Source of the DNA: Ventosimonas gracilis | GTDB taxonomy: Bacteria > Pseudomonadota > Gammaproteobacteria > Pseudomonadales > Pseudomonadaceae | NCBI RefSeq assembly: GCF_001580025.1 | Contig: NZ_LSZO01000166.1 | Location: forward strand, 36,111-100,110 | Reading direction: 5' to 3' | Length of the DNA: 64,000 bases | Shown here: positions 24,480-34,787 of the stretch, in pieces | How positions within the stretch are numbered: the stretch's first letter is position 1 | Layout of the letters: each line of letters opens with the position of its first letter | Notes under the pieces: generated by a model | Databases searched by the model: none | Told to the model about the DNA's origin: nothing | The model's input: only the letters and a program-made list of their open reading frames with translations | Program-made: the position numbers and the translations under genes

Positions 24480-25154
24480 ATGTTGCAGCCCTACGCCATT
24501 GCACCGTCTATCCTCGCCGCCGACTTTGCCCGCTTAGGCGAGGAGGTCTCCCGCGTACTTGAAGCCGGGGCGGACATCATCCATCTGGATGTCATGGACA
24601 ACCACTACGTACCCAATCTCACCATCGGCCCTATGGTCTGCACCGCGCTGCGCCGCTTTGGCATTAGCGCACCGCTCGATGTACATCTGATGGTGACGCC
24701 GGTGGAGCGGCTGATTGACGATTTTCTGGCCGCGGGCGCGAACTACATCAGCTTTCACCCCGATGCCTGCGTTCACCTGGATCGTTGTTTGCAGCAGATT
24801 AAAGAAGGCGGCGCGAAAGCAGGTCTTGTGTTTAATCCGGCAAGTTCCCTGGATGCACTTGATTACGTGCTGGATAAAGTCGATTTGATTTTGCTGATGA
24901 GTGTTAACCCCGGCTTTGGCGGGCAGCGCTTTATTCCATCGGCCTTGGACAAACTGCGCCAAGCGCGCCGCTTGATTGATGAATCCGGCCTGCCCATCCG
25001 CCTGCAAATCGACGGCGGCGTTAAGCAAGACAATATCCGCCAAATCGCCAGGGCCGGTGCTGATACCTTTGTCGCCGGAACGGCCATTTTTGGACAAAAA
25101 GACTACCGTGCGGCCATCGACGGCCTGCGCCGCGAACTGGAGGCAAGGGACTGA
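24480..25154 (+). CDS. rpe: Ribulose-phosphate 3-epimerase
   Basis: 224 residues, TIM barrel. Motifs are [33 protein letters not shown] and [10 protein letters not shown]; the metal/catalytic Asp residues are in HLDVMDN and IDGGVKQDN. It interconverts ribulose-5-phosphate and xylulose-5-phosphate in the pentose phosphate pathway. The stop overlaps the following gph start (ATGA-type contact), so rpe-gph-trpE are coupled; this order is common in Pseudomonas and enterics. Confidence 0.95.
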   Translation: MLQPYAIAPSILAADFARLGEEVSRVLEAGADIIHLDVMDNHYVPNLTIGPMVCTALRRFGISAPLDVHLMVTPVERLIDDFLAAGANYISFHPDACVHLDRCLQQIKEGGAKAGLVFNPASSLDALDYVLDKVDLILLMSVNPGFGGQRFIPSALDKLRQARRLIDESGLPIRLQIDGGVKQDNIRQIARAGADTFVAGTAIFGQKDYRAAIDGLRRELEARD

Positions 25155-25945
25155 TGACACTTTCTCACTTGTTTACAGATTGCACCTGTAGCCTGCCGAA
25201 ACTGGTGATGTTTGATCTGGACGGCACACTGGTCGATTCGGTACCGGATCTGGCCGCCGCGCTCAATCAAATGCTCAGTGAGTTAGGGCGAGAGCCCGTC
25301 GCGCTTGCCGACGTGCGCACTTGGGTCGGCAATGGCGCAAGAGTGCTGGTTCGCCGCGCACTGGCAGGCAGCATGGAGCACAGCGCCATCAGTGAAGAGC
25401 AAACCGAACCCGCGCTCGCCCGTTTTATGGCTGCTTACGCAAACGCGCAGCATTACAGCCAGCTCTACCCGGGCGCATTACCCACGCTGAAATGGCTGCA
25501 TAAGCAACAAATAGAAATGGCGCTGGTCAGTAACAAGCCGGAACAATTTATCGCCCCGCTGCTCGACCACTTGAAAATTGGCCGCTATTTCCGTTGGATT
25601 ATCGGCGGTGACACGCTCGCGCAGTGCAAACCCGATCCGGCCGCTTTGCTCTTTGTGCTGCAAATGGCCGGAGTAACAGCAGATGAGGCACTGTTTATTG
25701 GCGACTCCTGCAACGATGTCCGCGCCGCGCATGCCGCACAGGTGCGCTGCGTGGCGCTATCCTATGGCTACAACCACGGCCGCCCGATTGCCGAGGAAAA
25801 TCCGGCGCTGGTGATCGATGATTTACGCGAGCTACTGCCGGACTATTCAGAAAACGTTTTTAGCCTCGCACTGGATAACCCGTCCGCGACGGTACTGCCT
25901 TGGTTAAAGCGCCTTAATCCTTTTCAGCAACACGCATCCCCATGA
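25154..25945 (+). CDS. gph: Phosphoglycolate phosphatase
   Basis: 263 residues, HAD superfamily. Motif I is [15 protein letters not shown] (nucleophile and acid Asp), motif II is LVSNKP, and motif IV is [12 protein letters not shown]; the cap domain lies between. It dephosphorylates 2-phosphoglycolate from DNA-repair ends. The N-terminal 15 residues before motif I and a C-terminal tail of about 40 residues after the HAD core are longer than usual. The ATG overlaps the rpe stop by one base, and its own stop overlaps trpE by 4 bp. Confidence 0.92.
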   Translation: MTLSHLFTDCTCSLPKLVMFDLDGTLVDSVPDLAAALNQMLSELGREPVALADVRTWVGNGARVLVRRALAGSMEHSAISEEQTEPALARFMAAYANAQHYSQLYPGALPTLKWLHKQQIEMALVSNKPEQFIAPLLDHLKIGRYFRWIIGGDTLAQCKPDPAALLFVLQMAGVTADEALFIGDSCNDVRAAHAAQVRCVALSYGYNHGRPIAEENPALVIDDLRELLPDYSENVFSLALDNPSATVLPWLKRLNPFQQHASP

Positions 25946-27420
25946 CTTTTGAACAATTTACCCGTCTGGCTGAAGCCGGTTACAACCGTATTCCGCTGTC
26001 ACGGCAAACCTTGGCCGACCTCGACACGCCGCTTTCCATCTATCTAAAACTGGCAGGCCAATACAGCTATCTGCTTGAATCGGTACAGGGCGGGGAAAAA
26101 TGGGGGCGCTATTCAATCATTGGCCTGCCCTGTCGCACACGCTTGACGGTACGCGGCCAGCAGGTGCAAGTCTATGAAGACGACAAGCTTCTCGAAAACC
26201 TGCATGCCGATGACCCACTGGTTTTTATCGAACAATTTAAAGCGCGTTACCGCGTGCCGGACATTGCGGGGCTGCCGCGCTTTAACGGCGGACTGGTCGG
26301 CTACTTTGGCTACGACAGCCTGCGCTACACGGAAAAAACCCTAAATCCCTGCCCCAACCCCGACCCGTTAGGCACGCCGGATATTTTGCTTTTGGTCTCA
26401 GAAGCCGTAGTGGTGTTTGACAATCTATCCGGCACGCTGCACAGCATCGTGTTGGTTGACCCGGCGCAACCGAACGCCTTTGCCGAAGGGCAAAAAAGGC
26501 TCGATGCCTTGCAGCAACAACTGAGCCAGCCGCTGGTGGCGCGCACAGCCATTGACCCATCGCAGCCAAACACAAAAACACCCGAGTTTCGTGCAAGTTT
26601 TGCCCGCGAGGATTACGAACAAGCGGTTCGCCGCATCAAAGAATACATTTTGGCCGGTGACTGCATGCAAGTCGTGCCTTCGCAGCGTATGTCGATTGCC
26701 TTTAACCATGCGCCGATTGATTTATACCGCGCCCTGCGCTGCATTAACCCCACGCCTTATCTGTATTTTCTCGATCTGGGCGCGTTTCAAATTGTGGGCA
26801 GCTCGCCAGAAGTGTTGGTGCGGGTGGAAAACGGCGAAGTCACCGTGCGCCCGATAGCCGGAACCCGCCCGCGCGGCAAGACGCCGGATGAAGATTTGGC
26901 ATTGGAACGCGAGCTTTTGGCCGATGACAAAGAACTGGCCGAACATCTGATGCTGATTGACCTCGGCCGTAACGATGTCGGGCGCATTGCCGAAACCGGC
27001 AGCGTTCATTTGACCGAAAAAATGGTCATCGAGCGCTATTCCAACGTGATGCACATTGTCTCCAACGTCAGCGGACGGCTTAAAGCCGAACTGTCGGCGC
27101 TGGATGCGCTAAAAGCGATTTTGCCCGCCGGTACGCTATCCGGTGCGCCCAAGCTGCGCGCCATGCAAATCATTGACGAGCTGGAACCGGTCAAGCGTGG
27201 CATTTACGGCGGCGCGGTCGGTTATTTTGCCTGGAACGGCAATCTCGACACCGCCATTGCCATCCGCACCGCGATTATCAAAGACGGCGAGTTGCATATC
27301 CAGGGCGGCGGCGGCATTGTCGCCGACTCGGTACCCGCCACCGAATGGGAAGAGACCATCAACAAACGCCGCGCCATGTTCCGCGCCATTGCCTTAGCTT
27401 GTGAATTTGCTGATGGATAA
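25942..27420 (+). CDS. trpE: Anthranilate synthase component I
   Basis: 492 residues, chorismate-binding family. The feedback-site motif for tryptophan, [20 protein letters not shown] in part, is present (LLES), so end-product inhibition is expected. The catalytic domain has the signature [30 protein letters not shown] and the C-terminal [21 protein letters not shown] in parts. With TrpG (not in this window) it makes anthranilate from chorismate. It overlaps gph by 4 bp. Its last codons overlap the dnaB start, an unusual partnership (see findings). No leader peptide is visible because it sits inside an operon. Confidence 0.95.
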   Translation: MTFEQFTRLAEAGYNRIPLSRQTLADLDTPLSIYLKLAGQYSYLLESVQGGEKWGRYSIIGLPCRTRLTVRGQQVQVYEDDKLLENLHADDPLVFIEQFKARYRVPDIAGLPRFNGGLVGYFGYDSLRYTEKTLNPCPNPDPLGTPDILLLVSEAVVVFDNLSGTLHSIVLVDPAQPNAFAEGQKRLDALQQQLSQPLVARTAIDPSQPNTKTPEFRASFAREDYEQAVRRIKEYILAGDCMQVVPSQRMSIAFNHAPIDLYRALRCINPTPYLYFLDLGAFQIVGSSPEVLVRVENGEVTVRPIAGTRPRGKTPDEDLALERELLADDKELAEHLMLIDLGRNDVGRIAETGSVHLTEKMVIERYSNVMHIVSNVSGRLKAELSALDALKAILPAGTLSGAPKLRAMQIIDELEPVKRGIYGGAVGYFAWNGNLDTAIAIRTAIIKDGELHIQGGGGIVADSVPATEWEETINKRRAMFRAIALACEFADG

Positions 27421-28807
27421 CCTCTCTCGCCTTCGCCCGCCGCACTCCGATGCACAAACCGCCGCGCTGAAGCTGCCGCCGCACTCGATTGAAGCCGAAC
27501 AATCGGTAATTGGCGGGCTGATGCTCGATAACAGCGCCTTTGAGCGCGTTTTAGATGCGGTTAGCGACGGCGACTTTTACCGCCATGACCACCGCCTGAT
27601 TTTCCGTGCCATCAGCCATTTGGCCGAACGCAACCAGCCGTTTGACGTGATCACGCTGGGCGAACAACTGGAGCGCGAAGGCCATCTGGAACAAGTCGGC
27701 GGCATGGCCTATCTGGGCGAACTGGCAAGCAATATCCCATCGGTTGCCAATATTCGCGCCTACGCGCAAATCATCCGCGAACGCGCGACCTTGCGCCAAC
27801 TGATAGGCATAAGCCAGGAAATCGCCGACAACGCCTACCAGCCGCAAGGGCGCAGCAGTGAAGAGGTCTTGGAAGAAGCCGAACGACTGATTTTCCAAAT
27901 CGCCGAAGACCGCCCCAAAGCGGGCGGGCCGCTGCCCATTAATGAGATTTTGCGGCGAGCACTCGACCGTATCGACAGCCTGTACGAAGCAGGCGATGCG
28001 ATTACTGGTCTATCCACCGGCTTTACCGATTTGGACAACCAAACCAGCGGCCTGCAAGCGGCGGACTTGATTGTGGTCGCCGGTCGCCCATCGATGGGTA
28101 AAACCACCTTCGCCATGAATATGGTGGAAAACGCCCTGCTGCGCACCGAAAAGAGCGTTTTGGTGTTCTCGCTGGAAATGCCCGCCGACGCGCTCGCCAT
28201 CCGTATGTTTGCTTCGCTTGGGCGCATCGACCAAACCCGCGTACGCAGCGGCCGTCTGGACGATGACGATTGGCCACGCTTGACCAGCGCGGTGAACCTG
28301 CTTAAAGACCGCAAACTGTTTATTGACGATACCGCCGGAATCAGCCCCAGCACCATGCGCGCCCGCGCCCGCCGCTTGGTACGCGAGCACGGCGAAATTG
28401 CGCTGATTATGGTGGACTACCTGCAACTGATGCAGATTCCAGGTTACGGCGGCGATAACCGCGTCAATGAGATTTCCGAAATTTCCCGCTCGCTCAAAGC
28501 GCTCGCCAAGGAATTTAGCTGCCCGGTGATTGCCCTATCGCAGCTTAACCGCGCACTGGAACAACGCCCCAACAAACGCCCGCAAAACTCCGACCTGCGC
28601 GAATCCGGTGCCATCGAGCAGGACGCCGATATTGTGATGTTTGTCTACCGTGATGAGGTCTATCACCCGGACAGTGAAGACAAAGGCGTTGCCGAAATCA
28701 TTATCGGCAAACAGCGCAACGGCCCCATCGGCACCGTGCGTCTGGCTTTTTTTGGCAAATATTCGCGCTTCGAAAACCTCGCCGCCGGCGGCTACGCCAT
28801 CAACTAG
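27413..28807 (+). CDS. dnaB: Replicative DNA helicase
   Basis: 464 residues from ATG 27413; an in-frame GTG at 27401 would add four residues. The N-terminal helical domain begins [19 protein letters not shown], typical of DnaB. The RecA-like domain has Walker [14 protein letters not shown], Walker B-type [10 protein letters not shown] and the loop [15 protein letters not shown]. It unwinds DNA as a hexamer at the fork. Normally dnaB follows rplI; here it starts within the trpE stop region (8-bp overlap), so its expression may depend on the rpe-gph-trpE transcript unless an internal promoter exists. Confidence 0.93.
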   Translation: MDNLSRLRPPHSDAQTAALKLPPHSIEAEQSVIGGLMLDNSAFERVLDAVSDGDFYRHDHRLIFRAISHLAERNQPFDVITLGEQLEREGHLEQVGGMAYLGELASNIPSVANIRAYAQIIRERATLRQLIGISQEIADNAYQPQGRSSEEVLEEAERLIFQIAEDRPKAGGPLPINEILRRALDRIDSLYEAGDAITGLSTGFTDLDNQTSGLQAADLIVVAGRPSMGKTTFAMNMVENALLRTEKSVLVFSLEMPADALAIRMFASLGRIDQTRVRSGRLDDDDWPRLTSAVNLLKDRKLFIDDTAGISPSTMRARARRLVREHGEIALIMVDYLQLMQIPGYGGDNRVNEISEISRSLKALAKEFSCPVIALSQLNRALEQRPNKRPQNSDLRESGAIEQDADIVMFVYRDEVYHPDSEDKGVAEIIIGKQRNGPIGTVRLAFFGKYSRFENLAAGGYAIN

Positions 28808-28833
28808 CTTGCGACTTTCTCGCCCTCTACCCG

Positions 28834-29799
28834 CTAATACTGGCGCGCTACCGAAAACCGCGCCAAATCAGCAAGCGCCTCACGGCAATCATTAGCCGGT
28901 AACGCATCAAGGCAGTCCAGCGCCTTGGCCGCATGTTGCTCGGCAAGCTGCTGCGTGTAATTGAGCGCTCCGCAGTCCTTAACCGCCTGGCAAATCGCCG
29001 CAAGCTCCCCGCCGCCCTGCACTATCGCTTGTCGCACCAAATCCGCCTGCTGCGCGCTGCCCTCGCGGATACAGTAAATCAAAGGCAGCGTGGGTTTGCC
29101 CTCGGCTAAATCATCCCCCAGGTTTTTCCCCATCTTGCTGCTATCGCCTTGATAATCCAGTACATCATCAATCAGTTGAAAGGCAATCCCCAGATGGTCG
29201 CCAAATTGGCGCAGCGCCTCGCAGCGCGAAGGTGGCGCGCCTGAAAGTGCCGCCGCGCTGTGGCTTGCCGCTGAAAACAGCATGGCGGTTTTGCTGCGGA
29301 TAACGTCGAGATAAACCGCCTCGCTGGTATCGGCATCGTGCACGCGCGATAGTTGCAGCACCTCGCCTTCAGCAATGACTCGCGTGGCATGGGAAATAAT
29401 GCGCATCACTTGCATTGAATCCAGCTCAACCATCATCTCAAACGCCCGCGCGTAGAGAAAATCGCCCACCAGCACCGAAGGCGCATTGCCCCACTGCGCA
29501 TTGGCGGTGGCAAGGCCTCGGCGCAAGGTCGATTTATCGACTACATCGTCGTGCAGCAGGGTGGAGGTATGCAAAAACTCAATGGTCGCCGCCAACAGTT
29601 GCAAATTATCGTCGCGGTAATCGAGCGCTCGTCCGGCGAGCAGCGTCAATAACGGTCGCAGGCGTTTGCCGCCCGCCGCAATCAGATAGTCGGCGACTTC
29701 TTCCACTAAAGGCACACGCGAGCAAAGCTGTTTTTTAATGATGTTGTTGACCGCTGAAAAATCATCTGCAACCACTCGATAAAAGCTCTGCATGGACAT
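28834..29799 (-). CDS. ispB: Octaprenyl/nonaprenyl diphosphate synthase
   Basis: 321 residues, trans-prenyltransferase. The first aspartate-rich motif is LLHDDVVD at about residue 83, followed by the STLRRGL region; the second is LIDDVLDY at about 210; GGKRLRP near residue 43 binds IPP. It builds the polyprenyl side chain of ubiquinone. In gammaproteobacteria it is usually divergent from rplU-rpmA; here it is convergent with dnaB and divergent from metR. The gap to metR (29800-29951) is AT-rich and likely bears both promoters. Confidence 0.93.
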   Translation of the reverse strand: MSMQSFYRVVADDFSAVNNIIKKQLCSRVPLVEEVADYLIAAGGKRLRPLLTLLAGRALDYRDDNLQLLAATIEFLHTSTLLHDDVVDKSTLRRGLATANAQWGNAPSVLVGDFLYARAFEMMVELDSMQVMRIISHATRVIAEGEVLQLSRVHDADTSEAVYLDVIRSKTAMLFSAASHSAAALSGAPPSRCEALRQFGDHLGIAFQLIDDVLDYQGDSSKMGKNLGDDLAEGKPTLPLIYCIREGSAQQADLVRQAIVQGGGELAAICQAVKDCGALNYTQQLAEQHAAKALDCLDALPANDCREALADLARFSVARQY

Positions 29800-29951
29800 T
29801 TAAAATTTATTCCCATTGCCTAAACATAAGTTTTAAAATTATACAGCAGTTATTTAATATATTGATTTTAAAACCCTTTTCAAACAGCACCTGTTGGCTA
29901 AGCCATTGTCTGCGCTAGCATTGCGCAACATTTAACGGTTCGGAGCTTGCC

Positions 29952-30917
29952 TTGCTTGAAGTTCGCCATCTGAAAACCCTGCACTGTCTGCACGAAACCG
30001 GCTCAGTCGTCGACGCCGCCTTGCGTCTGCATTTAAGTCAGTCGGCGCTGTCCTACCAATTTAAGGAATTGGAAGAACGCTTGGGGCTGGCACTGTTTGT
30101 ACGTAAAAGCAAACCGCTACGCTTTACCAGCGCAGGTCTTCGCCTGCTGCAACTGGCCGATGAAGTGCTGCCGGCACTGCGCCGTGCCGAACGCGACCTG
30201 GCAAGGCTGGCCGGTGGTACGGCGGGCCGCCTGCATATGGCGATTGAGTGTCACAGTTGTTTTCAGTGGCTGATGCCCTGTATCGACCAGTTCCGCGATG
30301 CCTGGCCGGAGGTGGAAATTGACCTCGCTTCCGGTTTTTCCTTCGCCCCGCTACCGGCACTGTCGCGCGGCGATTTAGACCTGGTGGTCACCAGCGACCC
30401 ACTCGATTTACCCGGCATTACCTACGTGCCGCTGTTTAGCTATGAAGCGCTGCTGGCCGTTGCCAACGAGCACCCGCTTGCGCACAAATTGCACATCAAC
30501 CCGCAGGATCTCGCCACTGAAACCCTGATTACCTACCCGATTGAGCGCGACCGGCTGGATATCTTCACGCGCTTTTTGGAACCCGCTGGCGTGGAACCCC
30601 TTGAGGTGCGCACCGCCGAACTGACCCTGATGATGATGCAACTGGTCGCCAGTGGTCGTGGCGTATGCAGCCTGCCCAACTGGGCGCTGCTTGAATACAG
30701 TACACGTGGCTATGTCAGCGCGAAAAAACTGGGCAGCAAAGGCTTATTTGCCACACTCTATGCGGCGCTGCGCAGCGATATGCTTGACGCCCCCTTTATG
30801 CGCGACTTTTTACTCACCGCCAAAGATGTTTCCGGCGATTTAGTGGGTAAGACACAAAATAGCGAAGCTACACCAGCCACCAAGCCAGCAGACGACTTAT
30901 CAGGCCAATCCCGATGA
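29952..30917 (+). CDS. metR: LysR-family regulator of methionine synthesis
   Basis: 321 residues from TTG 29952, which gives MLEVRHLKTLHCL, the MetR N-terminus; GGAG is 8 bases upstream. A winged HTH spans residues 4-62 (SQSALSYQFKELEERLG, FVRKSKPLRF) and the periplasmic-binding-like effector domain residues 90-290. In relatives homocysteine is the coinducer for metE/metH. The C-terminal 25 residues, rich in Ser/Thr/Ala, extend beyond the family domain, and their DNA is antisense to the end of the DUF3094 gene. Confidence 0.9.
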   Translation: MLEVRHLKTLHCLHETGSVVDAALRLHLSQSALSYQFKELEERLGLALFVRKSKPLRFTSAGLRLLQLADEVLPALRRAERDLARLAGGTAGRLHMAIECHSCFQWLMPCIDQFRDAWPEVEIDLASGFSFAPLPALSRGDLDLVVTSDPLDLPGITYVPLFSYEALLAVANEHPLAHKLHINPQDLATETLITYPIERDRLDIFTRFLEPAGVEPLEVRTAELTLMMMQLVASGRGVCSLPNWALLEYSTRGYVSAKKLGSKGLFATLYAALRSDMLDAPFMRDFLLTAKDVSGDLVGKTQNSEATPATKPADDLSGQSR

Positions 30918-31044
30918 CGACGCCAAGCACCACCCAAAGCAGCAGCAAGGGCCTAAAAGGCCTGCGCTCCACCTGATGTTGCGGGGCGCTGCTTAAATAC
31001 TGGTCAACCCGTTGTTGGTCTTCTGGATTAAGGCGACTGGACAT
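30868..31044 (-). CDS. DUF3094 family small membrane protein
   Basis: A 58-residue gene translated by hand, start ATG 31044 and stop TAG at 30868-30870. The N-terminus is MSSRLNPEDQQRVDQYL, then a basic stretch QVERRPFRP, then one hydrophobic helix of about 25 residues (LLLLWVVLGVVIGIGLIS). This layout matches the DUF3094 proteins I know from Pseudomonas. Function unknown; probably an inner-membrane single-span protein with the N-terminus in the cytosol. It overlaps the metR 3' end by 50 bp on the opposite strand and is divergent from the CbiM-like gene. Confidence 0.85.
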   Translation of the reverse strand: MSSRLNPEDQQRVDQYLSSAPQHQVERRPFRPLLLLWVVLGVVIGIGLISRLLAWWLV

Positions 31045-31087
31045 AAGGATTTCTCAAGATGAGCGGCTGGAGAAGAGGGAAAATATC

Positions 31088-31762
31088 ATGATTGAGCACA
31101 GTCTATTACCCCTGCCAATGCTGATTTTGAGCTTACTCTTTTATCTTTCGATAGTGCTGTACGCCCTCTGCCGAGCACCCTGGCTGGAATTATTCAGCGA
31201 CAGCCGCCGCCAACATCTACTGCTCGCTACCGTCTTTGCGCTGGGCCTGCTCTGGTTATTGCGCCATGACTTTGTCTCCGGGCTTTCCTACCAACTGATC
31301 GGCATGACCGCCGTTACTTTATTGCTCGACTGGCCACTGGCTATCTTGGCCGGCTTTCTTGCCCAACTGGCGCTACTTTGGATAAGCGCACAAAACCCGC
31401 TGGCATTAGGCACTAATGGCTTGTTAGTGGTGCTGCTGCCGGTATTGATTGCCAAACTTTGTTCCACGGCCGTCGAATATTTCGCACCGCGCAATCTGTT
31501 TATCTATATCTTCTGCTGCGCCTTTTTCCCGGCGGCTTTAACCGTCATTGCTGTTCTGCTCGCCGGTTTTACTTTATTACTCGCAGGTGGACGCTTTACG
31601 CTGCCGCCGGAATTTCCCGAACTTGCCGGTTACTTATGGCTGTTAATGTTTCCCGAAGCCTTTATCAACGGCGCACTGATTAGTGCGCTGGTGATATTTG
31701 AACCCGATTGGCTGGAAACTTTTAACCGCACCCGCTATCTCGCCGCGCCCTGGAAACAATAA
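31088..31762 (+). CDS. CbiM-like energy-coupling factor permease family protein
   Basis: 224 residues with six or seven hydrophobic segments and almost no soluble part. The C-terminal MFPEAFINGALISALVIFEPDWLETFN resembles the PF01891 CbiM/NikM group, in which such proteins are the substrate-binding component for cobalt or nickel. The N-terminal metal-binding MHIxxG of true CbiM is absent, so metal uptake is doubtful. No ECF ATPase or CbiQ gene is nearby. The ATG at 31088 lies 43 bp from the divergent DUF3094 start, and its stop is 4 bp from the APC permease stop. Confidence 0.7.
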   Translation: MIEHSLLPLPMLILSLLFYLSIVLYALCRAPWLELFSDSRRQHLLLATVFALGLLWLLRHDFVSGLSYQLIGMTAVTLLLDWPLAILAGFLAQLALLWISAQNPLALGTNGLLVVLLPVLIAKLCSTAVEYFAPRNLFIYIFCCAFFPAALTVIAVLLAGFTLLLAGGRFTLPPEFPELAGYLWLLMFPEAFINGALISALVIFEPDWLETFNRTRYLAAPWKQ

Positions 31763-31766
31763 AGCG

Positions 31767-33083
31767 TTAAATCGATAATTCGGGCGGCTCGCGTCTTAAC
31801 CCGGCAGTTAAATATAAAAGCCAAAGAAAACCCACCAAAAGCCAGCACAAGCCTAAAATAACCGCTTTTTGATCAAGACTAATCATCAGCCAAATATCGG
31901 CCAGCACGCCCGCCAGTGGACAGCATAAAAACCATAGAGTAGCCTGCACACCACGCTTTTTAAGTTTTATCCAATAATAAAAAACCACCGACAAATTAAC
32001 CATAATAAAGGTTAAAAAAGCGCCAAAATTGATAAAAGACGTTGAAGTGGTGACATCCATAGTCAGCGCCAACAAAGCGATAACGCCACTTAAACCAATA
32101 CAAAACATCGGCGTGCCAAAACGTGGTGACAGCCAGCCAAAAAAGGCTTTCGGCAATACGCCATCACGCCCCATCGCATAGAGCAGGCGTGAACCACCGG
32201 CTTGCGCGGCAATGCCGGAAATAAACTGGCCAAGCACCAGACCAATCAAAAAAATCGAAACAAAAATATCACCGCCGATATTAAGTGCAATCTCATAGGC
32301 AGCGGCATCAATATTGTCAAAAACCAAATCCGCCGCAGCCACCTGTACAATATAGGCGGTTACACAAAAAATCAGCCCGCTGATAACCGTTACCCACAAA
32401 ATCGCCCGCGGGATGGTTTTTTCTGGATTATGGGTTTCTTCACTTAGCGTACTGACCGCATCAAAGCCAATATAGGAATAACAGGCAATCGCCGCACCGC
32501 CCATAATCAAAGGCCATTGCATATCACTGCTGAAAAAAGGTTTTAAACTGAACAACGCTTTACTCGGGTCGCCCAATGTATAATGCAAACAGAGTACTAA
32601 AAAGGCAAAAAGCACCAAAATCTCAATCAATAACAGCAGCATATTCAGCGTTGCCGCCAGTTTAAGTCCGATAATATTGATGACCGAAGTGATGCCAATA
32701 AAAGCCAGCAGCCAAATAAAGCCTGGAATTTGCGGAAAAGCCGAGCTTAAATAAGCACTGCCAATCAGCCAAATCGCCATTGGCAAAAACAGGTAATCCA
32801 ATAAAATCGCCCAGCCGGTCATAAAGCCCAAGCGCGCATCCATCGTCTTACGGACATAGCTATAGGATGAACCGGAATTAGGTAAGGCTTTTGCCATATG
32901 TGCATAACTGAGCGCCGTTAATAACATGGCAGTCATGGCAACCAGATAAGACATCGGTGTATGACCGCCACTGGCATCACTTAAAATGCCAAAAGTGCCC
33001 AATACAATAATCGGCGTAATTAACCCCACACCAAACAGAACCAGCGGCCAGAGTGTCAAGGTACGTTTTAGTTGAATGTTCAT
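31767..33083 (-). CDS. APC-family amino acid/polyamine permease (PuuP-like)
   Basis: 438 residues with 12 predicted membrane helices. The APC signature GxG region in helix I is seen as LFGVGLITPIIVLGTFG, and the helix VI block YSYIGFDAVSTLSEETHNPEKTIPRA is strongly typical of the PuuP/YfnA amine and amino-acid transporters. It should import an amino acid, amide or polyamine by proton or sodium symport in the inner membrane. It follows the C-N hydrolase by 34 bp and is surely co-transcribed. Substrate is inferred from that enzyme. DNA here is richer in AT (many AAA/TTA codons) than the rpoN or pil regions. Confidence 0.88.
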   Translation of the reverse strand: MNIQLKRTLTLWPLVLFGVGLITPIIVLGTFGILSDASGGHTPMSYLVAMTAMLLTALSYAHMAKALPNSGSSYSYVRKTMDARLGFMTGWAILLDYLFLPMAIWLIGSAYLSSAFPQIPGFIWLLAFIGITSVINIIGLKLAATLNMLLLLIEILVLFAFLVLCLHYTLGDPSKALFSLKPFFSSDMQWPLIMGGAAIACYSYIGFDAVSTLSEETHNPEKTIPRAILWVTVISGLIFCVTAYIVQVAAADLVFDNIDAAAYEIALNIGGDIFVSIFLIGLVLGQFISGIAAQAGGSRLLYAMGRDGVLPKAFFGWLSPRFGTPMFCIGLSGVIALLALTMDVTTSTSFINFGAFLTFIMVNLSVVFYYWIKLKKRGVQATLWFLCCPLAGVLADIWLMISLDQKAVILGLCWLLVGFLWLLYLTAGLRREPPELSI

Positions 33084-33117
33084 GCTTGCTCCAAAATTGT
33101 TGTTATAACTGCGTTGC

Positions 33118-33942
33118 TTAAGCTATCTGCAGTGCTTTGTAATCGCCCTGTTCAATCACTTGCCCGGGTAATTGGATACGCTGGTCTCTCCGGTAACCAT
33201 AAGCCTCGCGTGAAGCCGCCAGTTGCGATAAATCCAGCGAAAGACTGATGCGCGTTTCATTGCGTCCGGCTTCGGCAAGCAGTTTGCCAAACGGGGAGAC
33301 CGCGGCGGAACCGCCGCAGAAAGCCAACTCTTCATTGCTACCGCAGCGATTAACCATCAGCGCGAAAGCCTGATTTTCCATTGCCCGCGCCATAATGCAG
33401 GTGCGGTGAATTGGGCCGTCCGGGTCAAAATTGCCATTGGTGACAAGCAGCATTTGTGCGCCTAATTGCCCCAATGCACGTGCAGTTTCGGGGAACTCAA
33501 TGTCATAGCAAATCAAAAAACCGACACGGATACCCTTCCACAGCGTCGTCACCAAACGATTGCCTGCTTCGACAATACCCACTTCGCCCGGCCAAAGATG
33601 GGTTTTGCGGTAATGCAGTACGATGCCTTGCTCTGGCTCAATCAATACGCTGCTATTAAAAAAGCGCCCGTTATCTTCTTCAGTAAAACCTAACGCAACG
33701 GAAATACCTTTAGCCTTAGCAGCATTACAAACTGCCGTTAAACTTGGCCCGTTTAAAGGTTCGGCCAGCCTTGCCACATTGGCTTTGCCTGGAAATCCGC
33801 CCAAGCAGGATTCAGGAAGCACCAATAAATCAGTATCGGCTGCGGCCGTTTCAATAACGGCCAAAGTACGCGCCAAACTGCCTTGCAGGTCGCCATCAGT
33901 AATGGCGATTTGTGCCAGTTCCACTTTGATTGCGGGAGTCAT
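33118..33942 (-). CDS. Carbon-nitrogen hydrolase (nitrilase superfamily)
   Basis: 274 residues. The catalytic triad is Glu44 (LVLPESCLGGF), Lys113 (YRKTHLWPGE) and Cys145 (GFLICYDIEFPE). It hydrolyses an amide or carbamoyl bond in the cytosol; relatives include N-carbamoylputrescine amidase and omega-amidase. The pairing with a PuuP-like permease and a divergent LuxR gene suggests an inducible uptake-and-hydrolysis module for an amide-bearing amine. It is the second enzyme of this superfamily in the window; the first (461-1309) has a quite different sequence outside the triad. Confidence 0.87.
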   Translation of the reverse strand: MTPAIKVELAQIAITDGDLQGSLARTLAVIETAAADTDLLVLPESCLGGFPGKANVARLAEPLNGPSLTAVCNAAKAKGISVALGFTEEDNGRFFNSSVLIEPEQGIVLHYRKTHLWPGEVGIVEAGNRLVTTLWKGIRVGFLICYDIEFPETARALGQLGAQMLLVTNGNFDPDGPIHRTCIMARAMENQAFALMVNRCGSNEELAFCGGSAAVSPFGKLLAEAGRNETRISLSLDLSQLAASREAYGYRRDQRIQLPGQVIEQGDYKALQIA

Positions 33943-34037
33943 GCGGATATTACCTTTGTTGGCTTTGTGATTTTGCTATTGTGCGCATGGGATGGCTTGC
34001 AACAATCCCGCAATAAGGCTAATCCCAAGGGGTGATA

Positions 34038-34787
34038 ATGTTCCGCAATCTGCATGAAATCGCTTGGCACCGCTCATTTGGCGTCTTGATTGAACGGCTT
34101 GACCAAGCCGGATTTTGGCAAGCATTGGTGCGCCGTGTGGGCAGTGGCGTTAATGTTAATAATTGGGTTGCGCTTGTATTTGAACAGGGCACACCTTCGC
34201 TGCTCGCCGAATCGCCCGCAGCGGACGGCGGCTCAGATGCACTGTTTCAGGATTATTTAAAAGGCTTTTACCGCATTGATCCGTTTTGGCGGGTTAATGG
34301 CGAACAACCACAAAGCGGATTATTTCAGCTCGCCGATGTTGCGCCGGATTATTTTGCAGCAACCGAGTATTATCAGCGCTATTTCAAGCTCAATATTGTT
34401 GCCGACGAAGTGCAATTTAACTGCTTGCTGCCGAACAATCGATTGGTTCTGTTATCCCTTGGCTCTGAGCAAAAATTCAGCGAAGCCGAAATTGGCTGGT
34501 TCAGTTTAATCAAGCCCTGGGTATTGGCATTACTGCGCCAGCGCATGGCTTATGAAAAAATCGAAACACCCGCCATCACAGATAATTTGCAAGCCTTGCG
34601 CGAGACATTAACGGCGCGCGAACTGGAAATTGTGCGGCTGATGTTATCCGGTCATTCCAACAAGGGCATGGCGAGTCATCTAAATATTGCGCTGGACACC
34701 ATAAAAACGCACCGGCGACATATTTACAGCAAGCTCAATATTAAAACCCAAGCTGAACTATTATTGATTTTTTTGGGTAAAAGTTAA
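34038..34787 (+). CDS. LuxR-family transcriptional regulator (solo)
   Basis: 249 residues from ATG 34038 with AAGGGG upstream. The C-terminal LuxR/GerE HTH is clear: [22 protein letters not shown] and [25 protein letters not shown] in pieces. The N-terminal 180 residues form a sensor of unknown fold; I do not see the six conserved acyl-homoserine-lactone residues, so it is not a quorum regulator of the usual kind. No luxI is nearby. It is divergent from the C-N hydrolase/permease pair, which it probably controls. Its 3' end overlaps coaE by 27 bp tail to tail. Confidence 0.85.
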   Translation: MFRNLHEIAWHRSFGVLIERLDQAGFWQALVRRVGSGVNVNNWVALVFEQGTPSLLAESPAADGGSDALFQDYLKGFYRIDPFWRVNGEQPQSGLFQLADVAPDYFAATEYYQRYFKLNIVADEVQFNCLLPNNRLVLLSLGSEQKFSEAEIGWFSLIKPWVLALLRQRMAYEKIETPAITDNLQALRETLTARELEIVRLMLSGHSNKGMASHLNIALDTIKTHRRHIYSKLNIKTQAELLLIFLGKS

